Assembly (NCBI RefSeq): GCF_902806685.2
Contig: NC_048555.1
Coordinates: 9,114,001 to 9,178,000 of the forward strand
Direction of reading: 5' to 3'
Length of the DNA: 64,000 bases
Source of the DNA: Maniola hyperantus
Lineage: Eukaryota > Arthropoda > Insecta > Lepidoptera > Nymphalidae
The notes under the pieces: generated by a model
The model's database searches: none
What the model was told of the DNA's origin: nothing
Seen by the model: only the letters and a program-made list of their open reading frames with translations
Translations under genes and position numbers: made by a program
Shown: positions 48,679 through 60,870 of the stretch, in pieces
How positions within the stretch are numbered: position 1 is the stretch's first letter
How the letters are laid out: each line of letters begins with the position of its first letter

Positions 48679-51600
48679 CTACGCATGCCTGGTCACAGAT
48701 GGAGACTGACCTTCGTCGCTACCGTTAGTGACCTCCTCACCATTCTTGTCTCCATTCTCTATTTTCTTCTCTTCTTCTTTCGTCTCTTTGTCCTTCTTGT
48801 CTTCGGAGCTCTCTTTGGCCGGTTTTTTCTCTTTCCCGGCTTTGCCCTTAGCGGGTGTTGCTGGCTTGGGTTTAGGCTCCAGAGATGGATCTAGTACAAG
48901 CTTGCCAATGTTTTTGCGATCGTGCATTTTCTGCATCGCCTCACCAACCTGTAGGATGATAAAGAGGATTTAAATACATAAAATGTTTTTCTAGGAAAGC
49001 CTATTTTAGCTAGAATTTATTGCCAGTAAATTCACTGACATAGCAAACCATCAACAAGTTGAAGTGGCAATGGGCAGGCCATGCTTGCCGGAAAGTTCTA
49101 GAGTGGAGACCGCAAATAAGTAAGCATAGTGTGGGGCGCCCTCCAGCAAGATGGACCGACGATATAAAGAGGGTGGCGGGAAGTGGCTGGATGAGGAAAG
49201 CTGAGGACCGGATGTGGTGGTGCTGTTTGGGAAAGGTCTATATTCAGCAGTGGATGTCCGCAGGCTGAAATGATGAAAAGGCTTGGTCGCAGGTGTATAC
49301 GTACGTCTTCCAGCGCCCAGGTGGAGTCGACGATGGGCTTGACCTTGCCGTCGCGCCACAGCGCGAACACGCGCTCCACGGCGCGGCGCACGGTGTCGGC
49401 GCGGCCGTGCTGGAACAGCAGGTGCCGCAGGTTGAGGCCGGCCAGACTCTTGTTTTCGTCGAACAGCTTGATCGGCGACACTTTATCCACTTGCCACCAC
49501 TACGAAAACAAAATCTCTATAAACCCTAAACATCCACATAACAGATTGGTATCCATGCCAAAATTATGAATACGTAAAAATTGCCGCAAAGTCCTGGTCT
49601 CGAAGAGTAAGCGATACCTGCGAGTCGCTGTTCTACTTACTATTCTTAACTACTCTCAGTTTACCCTCGCGAAGAATTTAAAACAAGTAAGTAGCTATAA
49701 TGCAATTTAAACCAAATGATTTATTAAGGGACATAATCAGTGGCTGCCTTCCGATTTGGAAAATTGTACAAGATTTTTTACAGTAAGATTCAAAATTCCG
49801 AAATTCCGAAAAAGGCCATGGTTTAAAATATCTAAAAAAACAGTGTGTTTATTGCTTCCGCTTTCCTTCTTTTATACTTTGTATAAGTCGATTGTTCAAT
49901 GAAGTTAATGGTGGCAGTAACGCCTGGTGTCATCTGGTATCCAAAGGCTGATTTATTACGTGAAACTTTTCTTTTTTTTCTCATTTTTCAGAGCCTTTAT
50001 AGACCCTTAAAACTTTTTGTACCTATAGACTATAATATGAGACTTATAGTATTATAATTAGACTTTATTATAATATATTTGTAGACTATAGAATATGATA
50101 ATTCGAAGAATAAAACAATCTTGGAAAACAATATTTGCTGCACATTGCGAGACCACCGCAGCGAGGCATTGTACCCAAGATGCTAGCAGCATTACCCCTT
50201 TGGATGGCCAAACTAATTCTTTGGCCAAGGTAGCTGCCAGCTCTCGGGTCCCCGGTTGACACGATAACTCTTTTCGCAATTTCTTCAAAAAGAGCACGAG
50301 CCCCCGGGCCCCACAGCCCCAAGGTCTCCACACCAAAAGGCACGAATACGAAGCTCCCATCGAGGTTTTCATATTTGCGCCTCTTGGCCTGTTCGGCGCT
50401 GATGGCCGCTGCACCCGCCATAGAGGAGGTCGCCTGAATGTGGGATGCAGCTAAAGTGTCTACACAAGTTGCATCCCAAACAAGCGACCTGCCCATCTTC
50501 CACGGTACGAGCGTCATACCATCAGGTCTCTTGCCATCGACACGTGCCAAACCAACAGGTTCTAGTACAGCTGGCACATGGCGGTGGCAAGGGACCTCCG
50601 GATGATATCGTTAAGGGTACTATGGCGGGAGAAGCGACCAGCGCTTCTCGAACAGGAGAGCCCATGGTGGCCGAAGGCGTCCACGCAGTCACCGCAGTTA
50701 AAATATATTAAATCAGGTTTAAATATATTACTTTCCCTTTCATAAGTCTATAGATTTAAAGGGGCATAAAACCAATAAAACACTAAAATCCATGGCTCTT
50801 ATTTATTTGCGTGGAGCGCATTCCCGTCGAATCAGATAATTAAAATATAATATACTCACAGCACGCGCGGCGCTGAAGAAGCTCTTGGTCTCCCCAGTCA
50901 CGATGTTAGATGATCCTGCGATACAAGCCATTGTTAAGTGCGTTCAACTCGCTGCTACAGTTCTACATGCTTAAACCATTCAACGAAAGCACTGCATTTT
51001 GTCAACTCTTTCACATCACGAGGACGCTCATGACTTGTTGATCATGTTGACGCTGAGTGATCAATGATTGATAAAATGGAGCAGGGAATTACAGATATTT
51101 TACAAACAATTTTGATTTACCGACGTCACATTGAACATTTCGTGGCGAGCCCCAGGGGCCCACGCTAGTATTTTTGACGCAGCTCTTCATCCGAAATCAA
51201 ATCATATTCGACTGTATTATTACTTAATACGTGAACTGGTGCCTGGTGGCCACCGGGGCAGGGTCACTTTGCTTAGACAGTTATATACCTCTCAATGCAT
51301 TTTTCTACCAGTTAAATTGCTTCACAACTTTTATTATAAATCTTGCAAGTTTATCAGATTTTTTTATACTTACCTATTAGTAAACTATTTTTGAGTTGGA
51401 AATAAAATCTTATTGCAAAGACACACAAAATGCCTCCGGCATTTCTAAAAGGCATTGCCTATTTTACGACCGAAATCAGAGTCAAAACAGAAAGCCAACA
51501 CCGATGCATCAAGTGAACATCAATTTTTATTTCAGTCGCTTTTACGACGAAATAAAATATCGCTTTTGTTAGAAGATATCGGGTTGATGTGTAGATACTG

Positions 51601-54600
51601 ACCCAAATCGACGTTCTTTAAATTGCCTTTTACACGCGCAAACATACATAGACTATTTATTTTAGTCGTAAAAGTGATAATTTTTAGTACCCAGATCCAC
51701 TACTTTAAAGATTAAACAAATGCTGGTTATACACTATGTAGGGATTCGTAGTAACTCTACAAAAATCACTTTCGAAACCTATAACATGGTTCTGGAACTT
51801 CTACAATTCTAAATGAATTATATCAAAAATTCTAGGTATTACTTGAACCTCGATTTAAATCTATGTGACTAATTCTAACTCAAGATTTCGTATAGGGATC
51901 TAAAATAACAGTAAAGCTCACCATAGAGGATGTACCGTCCCATTGGTTTGAGGAGAGAGTAGCCACGGTTGCATTCTTCGCCGCACAAGCAATCGAGGAC
52001 TATATCCACGCCGTCCGGTGTAACCCTGAGTACAAGAAAAATCTACAATGAGTAAAAGCTACGTCTATAAGTCTATAGTACAGGTAATATAGTAAGGTAG
52101 TAAAGAAGCTATAGAGGTTTGTCAATTTTAGGGAAACCGTAGCTGTCTTTACCGAAGTGCTAAACATGGTTTTTAAAATAAAAGACAATACAAAAAATAG
52201 ACAATCATTTTATAAATACGAATTGAAATTTTGAAAGAAGAGATTACCGTTGTAAGTTTTTATTTGGACGCTGGCTCTTAGTTCATTCTGATAAATTAGA
52301 ATTCCATATTTGAAAACAAGGTTCGATTGAATTCAAGTTGACCGATCGACATAACCTAAACAAGGACAACCCGTGAGGGTCATGTTAAACATCGGAACAT
52401 CAATATGTGAGTGGCATCGATATTATCAATAAATATCCGTTTTATATTCAAATACCCGCCGGTATTGTTGACAAATTGAATGGAATATCGATGTCTTTAC
52501 TTTATAGTTAACGATACATAGCATTTTCCTGGTACTATACCAGAAACGACATAATACTATACTGTGTAGGGTAGTTTAACATTATTTCCTAAATGATTTT
52601 GCTATAAGCTATAAATTACCTAAATATGCACCTAATAAAATAAATATTCGTTACATGAAAATAGGATTTTTGTTTTAGGTAGGTAGGTACCAAGATTTAA
52701 CTGTTTAACTGATTTAACTGTACTCTAATGTTAAATTTGAGAACAAAATATGTTGTTCTCAAATCCTCTAAAATACCCAAGGGCGCATGTATTTGAACTT
52801 TGGAATGATTTGAATTAGATATCATAATATTATGACAACTTTATACGGTCTTAGATTCTAACTTGTGTACCGATCTAAACGTCACGTTCTAATTATCCAA
52901 CTGGGACGACAGGGAGGGTTATGTGTTTGACCTGTGTGTATTTTTGTATAGCAATATTATTATATTTTGTATAGCAAACTCAAAACTGTGGTTATTGCTG
53001 AGATGTTCATTCCGGTAATAGGCAATAGTGGGTACCTACCTAATTCCTTTCATCAACGAATTTCAATGACTTCGTCTTGTCTCACCTACAACCTACAAAT
53101 AGTATCTACCTACTACGAATTGCCCATGTTGTTTACGTAAGGGATTGTGGCGCGATTTGTTTACACTGAAGAGCTAACGGGATATAAAAATAACAGTCTA
53201 TTTACAAGAATTAAATGCCTCGCTGCTGGTACGAAGCAGCTGCCCTAAGGAGCAAGTTATAAACGGAACAATTAGCGCTCTATTCCCAACATAACTGGAC
53301 CTTGGCTTTACTACCAGTGTATTCCCATATAACATGTAATAGGGCTGGTTATTCATCAGGCTTCTTCAATCAGCCTTCTTTCAGGATCTGAGAAGCTTTT
53401 GTTTGGAGCAATGCAACATCATTATCATCAACTACAACAAGCTAATTTGTAATGCATTCAGTTTCTTTCCATCTCTGAACTCTCTCAATCCTTAGGCCTC
53501 ATTACGTAAGCCATCGCCCTATGTCATTTTATTTTTGGGAAACAGTGATTCTAAACTGCAAGCAAAAGCGTTCTTCAGCTAGGAGTTTTTATTAAACCAG
53601 ACAACAATATCACCGAATGCTTATAAAAACTAAATAAGTAAATAGGTACTTATGATTCCGTTTCACTTTCTTTTTCATTATTTACACTTTTAATTTCAAT
53701 GTGCATTTCAAGTTCATTCTTTTCTTATTTTCTCTTGATCGTGTAGTTTTTTTGGTATAGTACAGTACGCGGCAGAAAGTAATGTACATTCACCTTTAGA
53801 AGGAGATAGCAGATTTGTAGAGCATTGTCTCGGTGGTAGAGACTGACAAAAAGTCATATAGGTATGAGTGACAGGGACAACGCTCTACAAAGCCGAAATG
53901 TCATTCTAATGGCCAATGTACATTACTTTCTGCCGCGTACTGTAAATAGTTTTTTTGACAGCCCTGCTATTTAGTTGTAGACTGTAGTTACCGCGGTTCT
54001 TACTAAATTGGACTTTTTGAATCGCTCAAGTGCGAGCGATATGGGTGGGACAGAAGTATGTAGGCACTAATAACTAGCAATTAAACCATGGGATCTGGAA
54101 CAATTAAGTTTATTAGCCGGAGGAATTTGTGGAAGCCGATGCTCTTGCGCATTCTTTATTTAAGGGCGTTACTTTCGCAATTTTGCTACTGTTTGTTGCT
54201 TGTGTGGTTGTGAAATTTTATGTATGGGAAGACCGGTGTCTAATGAAGAGAATGGTTAATAACGCCTACCTTTGGAACTCAGTTTCATTGTCATTCATTT
54301 ATGAATTCATTGTCATAGGTACTCAGCCTCACTTTGAAGTTTGATGCAAAAATTCGACCTCGAACTGACATAAGTACATAAATGTAAAAGCCTGTTATTA
54401 AAAGATAAAAAAAAAAGATTATGATCGCCTGGCACTCTTGCGCTATTGTCTAAAATTCACAGTTTAGATAGCATAAATATGTAGATATAGATACCAATAG
54501 TAAGCGACAGTTCAAGATGGTAATCAGGGTATGAAACGGGGGGACGCCCCGCACACCCGCACGTCACCCGCGCTCGCCCGCACTGGGTGTCGCGGGGGCT

Positions 54601-57600
54601 GTGCGGGTGTGCAGGGCATTCCCTCCCCGATTACCATCTCAACCTGTCGCGTACTATTAACCTATATATATATATATAACCTTGAATTCAAATTTCGAAA
54701 TAAGAATTAAGTTACTAAAGCATTAATTGGCGAAAAAAATACAGAATTCGGTTATCGTAGGTACAAGACATTTTTTCAGTGGGTGGCGAAAAACTGAAGC
54801 TATTATCATGTTACACAGCTTGGTATCTAAACCGCGGATCTAAACAGTGAAGACACCGCACCCGTACGCACGATTGATAGCCCATAAAAACGTAATAGAT
54901 GCAATAAAAGCACAAACGATCACTCGTTCATGAAACATTCGTAATACATGCAAACTTTTACGAGTTTTAATTCAGGAGTAATATAAAAGAAACTCATCTT
55001 ACTCCTAAGTCCCAAATGAAAAAAAAACCTGCCACGTTTTCCGTGAGGGTTCCGTACTCAGGTATTTTTTGGTATTTTTGCACTAATTTGCAAAATAAAT
55101 CAAAAACTATTATACTTAAAAATAAATAAAAATCTAATTTAGAATGTACCTACAGGTTAAGCCCTTTCATATGACACCCCACTTGGTATAGTTATCTTTT
55201 TGATTAAAAAATTGAAATAGGTACCTACACAAAATTCTGAATTAAAATATGAAGTTCTCATACTTTCAAGTCAATATTTCGCGCCGCTATGCTATGGAAG
55301 ATCTGCGCAAGAGCCACGGATGTACAAAGCCTGACAAATAAACTCATTTTGCAACAACCACTCTAGTCTGTGACAACAACTAAATAACTTTGATAACGAA
55401 ATATTTAATCAAAGTTAAACTATATTTAGCAGTGATTTCATGTTGCGATTCCTCATATTATTTAGCAATGACGTGTTTTATAAAGAGAGATGCCGAGTGC
55501 AAAAAAGGCCAAAAGTCTGTGGAGGGTGCCGTGCCGGCGGGTTCGTGCTCATTTCAGATGACAAAATATGATTAATTGCAAACAAATTCGTCTCTTCTTT
55601 GTCGGGACCATGCGAAAGTTAACTTTTTATTATTTGTCAAATTGAAACGGGTTAAATTAAATTTAAATAATAAAATTTGGACAAGCCACACTTTAATTAA
55701 ACTTTTCTTTTAAAAACCATGAGGATATTGCAAACATAATATGAGTAGGTACGTATTTATAAAACTTAGATAAGATGAAATGGGTGAAAAAGAACTTTCG
55801 TTCTGTTGTCACTGGTTAGTCGCTGCTGGCTGTAAGTATTAATTAGCTCTGCAATTTGACTACAGAAACACAACTAAATAAAGTCATTGTGTCAAAACAA
55901 TGCCCAATCGTCAATCTCTTAATAAAAGTACTGTTAGAACTAAAGAACTTTCAACTGAAATCGAATCATCTCAATCTCCCCGATTTCACGTTATCTTGGT
56001 CGTATCCACCTTCTAGCACGAAATTCAGGCGTAGGTAGTTTGAGGGTATTAAAAAAACAACTTACTTTCTGACTTCGCTGGTATAATCGCTACCCCTCTC
56101 GAGGAGATGATCGATGTTGTTGTTATTGGCCTTCAGCGCCTCGTGCTTGCTCTTGGAACACACGCCGAAGACGGTTACGTTCTCCACGGTCTTCGACAAC
56201 TGAGCTACGGCTTGACCCTGTAGAAGAAAACACATTTGAGTAACTTTCATTCGAATTCGTTCTTGACGTTTGACGGAGTAAGAAGAGTAAGAAAGAAAAG
56301 TACCGTCCACCAGGCTAACATAACACGTGAGAGTTGAACATGTCTTAAATCCTATAGAGCCTACGTCCGCTGCTGAGGAAGATATCTTTTTAAAATTATA
56401 TTGTCTAGCAGTTTGGGCAACTCCATCGTGGTACATAAGGTTTTAAGATCGTCCTAAAAATATGTAGATTCTATAAAGGTGATATAAAAAGAGATTTATA
56501 CGAAATAGATAAGTACGAATGTTTTCTGCTCCATGTCCAAAATACCTCCAAAAGAAATTATCGACATTGGAAAAAAACGGCATTGAAAAAAACTTCGATC
56601 AGATTCTGCAATACCTACATTTAAAGTTTCAATAGAGCTTTTAAAAGTACATTTTAGCGGAGATTTTGAATGGAGTTATATGGAGTTTAAGCTTTGAGAA
56701 CAGTTTTATAGTCCGCAAGAGGCTACCGACATTGTAAGTTCGACCTTAAAATCATTTATTATCCTGGCCTATCTAGTTATAAATGCCATTTAGAATTAAA
56801 GCTCATTGACTCCGAACACTGAGGATAATGAATGACGTCAGAGCGGAAGCGCAAATATTCGGAACACTAAAAAATTTCTCACCCAATTCAGTACAATTAG
56901 ACAATTTACGTTGTTTGTACTAGGAATACCGAAGAAGGGATGGACGGATAATGTGGAAGAGGATATGTGTATAGAAAAGGTAACTAAAAAGGTAATTGTC
57001 AATTGATAGAAGTAAAGTAAAAGTCAAATCTTCTTTATTGTAGATAGGTACAATGTTCTACAAAGGCGGCTTTATCGCTAGAATAGTGATCTCTTCCAGG
57101 CACGGAACCCTCGACTCGAATGAAGTTTACGTAGAGAGAGTTGTGACGAGACTAGGAAATAGGAATAGGAAATAGGAAAGCCAGACGAAGGCTAGATCAA
57201 GCAAACTTTTGCAACTTTTTTAGATGCTTAAAAAATTCCATCCGGGTATAACCGAAGTACAAAAGGAGCAAAAATCGTGGGTTTCGATGACGGCTTACAG
57301 CCCTACTGTTTATGAGCTGATACAAAGATATTAAACAGTACTTTCCAGGCTCGATGATGTATGGGATTATTTTTAGCGAAGTTCATTTATTTGCGTATGT
57401 CAGAGATCCAACGCAAATTTTATTTTGCACTTATTTAATGGAAGTACACAAAGAATTTCGCACGAGTACATTGCATCGTATTTTATAATGAACGCCTAAT
57501 TTACATTTTAATTCTCTCGGTTTCTGTATTATTTATACAGGATCATTTAACATTTACAATTTAATATTTTGCTTTCCGTTTTATCGGTTTTATTTTTATA

Positions 57601-60600
57601 AAACGAAATAGTAAGTATTTGGATCCTTTACAATATACTTAGGTAAATAAAATAGATACTGATTACATTGCGGTTATCGAATCATTCTTCGAGGGTTTCA
57701 TTCGTATTTTGCAATTCTATCTAGTTGGTGTAATTGACACTGGGTAATAGCAGAAAACCAACCGTTCCGGGAGCTATGTAACTAACTATTGCTATTATTG
57801 CACTATCAACTTTCAGAAGTGTCAATAGATCAATATAATCAATTTTAAGTACATTATTATAAATCATACCTTGAATATAAAAGTCATTTCAGTCAGTAAA
57901 TACATATCGTCATCGTCCGTCTCAACTCTCAACCTGTAGATGTCCACTATAACGAAACTATAAGTGTCTTGCAAGGGTCTTACAAAATACCTACGGCTTT
58001 GTGCCGTTTGTACCTATCTAGTCTAGCAACTCCCAGCTTTGGCAAGGGTATGCCCCAATCTTCACTCTGGGCTGGCCGATTGCCGATCGTGGCTTGATCA
58101 TTATATCAAAGAATTACTTTAAAATGCGTTTAAAAGCTTAAGCTTTAAGGGTAATTAAGTAATTTAGCGTGGGTACATGATTGTCATGTCCTTCTCCTTC
58201 CCCAGGTTGCAAGCTATTTCTGAACTACGTAGACGATGCCCGCAACTTCATTCATGTGCATTTCATTTTCTAAACATCCCGTGGGAACTCTTTGATTTTC
58301 CGCGATCAAAAGTAGCCTATGTCCTTCTCCGGAATGAAAGTCAATGTACCAAATTTCGTTAAAATTTTGTTAAATGGATGGGCCGTGAAAAGCAAGCAGA
58401 CAAACATTGAATTGGCAGATATCTATTGAACTCAAGTATAATTCTCAGTTAGGTACCATTGAATTGTTCCATACAAAATTACTCATTGCATTTTCGTAAA
58501 CATTAAACTCATTCAATATCTAGGTCATTCAAAAATCAAAATTTTATTAGCACAGTACAAAGGCAAGTCATGGACTTCTTTATTATCACGTTTCCATATT
58601 TTGTCTTACACACTTTATCTTAATCAGGAAATACTTTTCCTCTGGAGCATCTACTTTAGTTTTTAATTAGACGAGATTACACGTAAACCAGAATTTAATC
58701 TTGCTGGTGGATAATTATTTGGTTTGCACTAATTGCCCAAACTTGACTCAGACGGGACCGGTTTCTGTATCTATTTTTTGCTTGGATAATAAGCACATAC
58801 ACACTCCATTATTATGTTTGGAATCATAATAATAGGTGCTGCCTGCTAGGCCGACTTTACATTAAGATGAGTCATTACTTAATATTATAAAAACGTATTG
58901 TTATATTATAAATATACTGTTAATAAATGCCGGAGACAGACTGAAATCCAAAATTTTGTAAATCATTGATATGTACCTACCCAATTTTGTTGTTAGCTTC
59001 TGCACAAACTTAACGATTGTTTGTAGGTAGTTACAGGGTAGGTCACAGGGAAAATAAAGTAAGATAATGTTACTCATTAATTTCATTCATATCAGTCATT
59101 CATTCATTTATACAATAATGTAAAAAATATGAACTTACCACACCACCACCAGCGGAATGGACAAGAAGGCTCTTGCCAGGCGTCAAGTTGGCCATTTCAA
59201 ACAGGAGCAGATAAGCGACCACGTAGTTGGTGGTGATGGCCACGGCGTCCAGGGCTGACATGCCCTCGGGCAGGGCGTACACATACTGCGCTGGTACGGC
59301 TACCAGTTCCGCCCAGGCTCTGTACTCCGGCAGGGCTACCACCTGGTCTCCAACCTACGACAAGATATTCAAATGTTAGGACAAAACTCTTCATTTGTAC
59401 ATGTTGACATAATTCTGTTTATGAAACGAGAACTGAACTGAACCGCAATTTCTAAAAATCCTTTCTTCGTGGTGTCACTTTATCAAAAAAGCCTACGTTC
59501 AAAATTGCAAGTCTTTAGACCCAGCGCAGCGGTTTGAGCTATACCTAAGTTGATATGTCAGTCAGTTTATATCTCGTGTTATGTAAGTTAAGTATACTTA
59601 TAGAAGATAGATATATCTCCATTTCTTGACTGTAAATCTCTGTAGTAGTGTATTGCTCTTATCTTGACTCAGCTTGTGAAGTTCTAATCAAGCATCCACC
59701 TATAGTAACATTTGCTAATAAATTTTTCGGTACTACACTATCTTCAAAATGTCAAAAAATTCTTAATTCATACATGTAGCGTCGTCCAAAACTAATTTCA
59801 TTCAAAAGTTACCTATATATCCCAAATTTCCAATAGCATTTTAATCAACTGCTAGTGCTAGTAGTGTCTCAGGTTTATGAGGCTTTCTTACCTTTAAAAC
59901 AACGTCATATGTGTTAGGTTTGTGCAAGGTAAAGTATGAAAATCTTTAATTACCAGCTTAACTTCTGCTAAGCGCATTAACTAGTTCGTTGCTTTGTTCT
60001 AAGTCATATTTACTTAGAATGTTACGAGTACGTTTAAGTTAGTTACTTATGTTATTGTTAACAATTTCCTAAGAAGCATTATCTGGACTTAGATACACTA
60101 GAAAGTAGAAAGGTATTATGGTTTAAAGAAATCCTATTTGTAACATGATAAACGTTGAGGTTTCGACCATAGTACATAGTTTAATAGTTTCGATCCCACA
60201 CTCCACAGGCAACGGTCTAGGGTTCTGCATTTCACGTTCGCTTTTATTTGATGGATTTGCTTACCTGACCGCCTGACCGTCATCGTCAACTTGGGCGGGT
60301 CTTCTCAATCCAAAGCAGACATATCTATAGAACTTTTGATCCATTTTTTTGGTGTAAAAAAAAAACTGTCTCTAGAGGTCGGATCCAGGGCTTTATGAAT
60401 TTTGACAATCATATTATAAGAAGTTATGATATTCTTTTGATAATTTCAAACAAGCTGTTAGGAGTCACTGGAAGTTTCATAAAAGGCTTGTTGAGATAGT
60501 AAGAAGTGGAATGATGTTACAGTAGGTACCTATAGCTGCTATTTTTTAAGCACGTAAGTATGTTACTTTACAAGCTATAAAGTCTGGTCGGCTGGAATAC

Positions 60601-60870
60601 AGCGAATTCAAATTATTCCACCTAGAAATCTTAACTCAATTCTCAGTTGGATTAATTGAAAGAACGATTTTCTTTAAATTGTAACCTATAGGCCTGACAA
60701 AACGGTAGACATATTAGAAACGTAGAAACTAGAGTCTTACTTTAAAATTGGTGACACCTTCACCAACTTGTTCGATCTCTCCAGCGCATTCGAAGCCGAG
60801 GATGAAGGGAGTCTTGGGCGGAGAGTCGATAGCGCCCTGCCGCACGATCAAATCTTGGAAGTTGAGGCCG
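48679..60870 (-). CDS. Vat1: Synaptic vesicle membrane protein VAT-1 homologue (MDR oxidoreductase), 5' exon missing
   Basis: Exons in transcript order: 60870-60741, 59354-59139, 56217-56066, 52025-51922, 50915-50860, 49499-49305, 48948-48679. The phases agree and 373 residues are visible. The first exon lies past 64000; the visible part starts at GLNFQDLIVRQGAIDSPPKT. VAT-1 proteins are zinc-free quinone-oxidoreductase relatives (NADPH-dependent fold) at vesicle and mitochondrial membranes. Key features: GFECAGEIEQVGEGV; the cofactor loop VHSAGGGVGQAVAQL made across exons 59139/56217; VENVTVFGVCSKSKHEALK; GVDIVLDCLCGEE; LLKPMGRYILYG; and KPIVDSTWALEDVGEAMQKM before NIGKLVLD. The usual protein ends soon after that point. 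This one continues about 66 residues as a Pro/Lys then Glu/Lys-rich tail, likely disordered. The introns contain LINE remnants and MITEs. Confidence 0.93.
49040..49275 (+). mobile_element. LINE ORF2 C-terminal fragment in the last VAT-1 intron
   Basis: The frame reads KLKWQWAGHACRKVLEWRP then GRPPARWTDDIKRVAGSGWM and closes with QQWMSAG and a stop, followed by an ATG-rich tail. This is the known end of a non-LTR retrotransposon reverse-transcriptase protein, 5'-truncated, inserted antisense to VAT-1. The short frame is intact, suggesting a fairly recent insertion. Confidence 0.8.
50086..50700 (-). mobile_element. Decayed non-LTR retrotransposon fragment (zinc-knuckle and C-terminal region)
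   Basis: Reading leftwards, CGDCVDAFGHHGLSCSRSAG with HSTLNDIIRRSLA is followed, after a frame break near 50577, by GKRPDGMTLVPWKMGRSLVW and VETLGLWGPGARALFEEIAK, ending ISLAIQRGNAASILGT. This is the standard terminal region of a retrotransposon polyprotein found widely in animals. It lies in the sense orientation in the VAT-1 intron 50859-49500. It is not a host exon. Confidence 0.8.
53763..53942. mobile_element. Tc1/mariner-type MITE, 180 bp, TA target duplication
   Basis: Ends CAGTACGCGGCAGAAAGTAA and the exact complement TTACTTTCTGCCGCGTACTG are flanked by TA on both sides (53761-53762, 53943-53944). The inner arms around TAGAGCATTGTC and GACAACGCTCTA also pair. Related copies: about 42100-42274 (left end worn) and a stub at 24475-24530. 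CAGT ends with a TA duplication are a hallmark of the IS630-Tc1-mariner group. It sits in a VAT-1 intron. Confidence 0.8.
54498..54658. mobile_element. GC-rich hairpin element family (best of seven copies)
   Basis: About 150 bp with inverted ends (TAGTACGCGACAGGTTGAGA / CTCAACCTGTCGCGTACTA in the fullest copies) and a GC-rich stem (GGGGACGCCCCGCACACCCG). Other copies: 5812-5915 (partial), 18930-19070, 19650-19779, 26591-26729, 29527-29699, 38484-38623. The end sequence GTACGCG(G/A)CAG resembles the mariner-type MITE at 53763, so the two may share a transposase. These copies create spurious GC-rich open frames. Confidence 0.75.

Noticed and set aside
50445..50711. Forward frame of 88 codons opposite the retroelement
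   Set aside because: Shadow of the reverse-strand retrotransposon fragment, which has clear family motifs.
54129..54344. 71-codon frame with a hydrophobic stretch
   Set aside because: Starts from GTG, lies in a VAT-1 intron, has no recognisable family and is within chance length.
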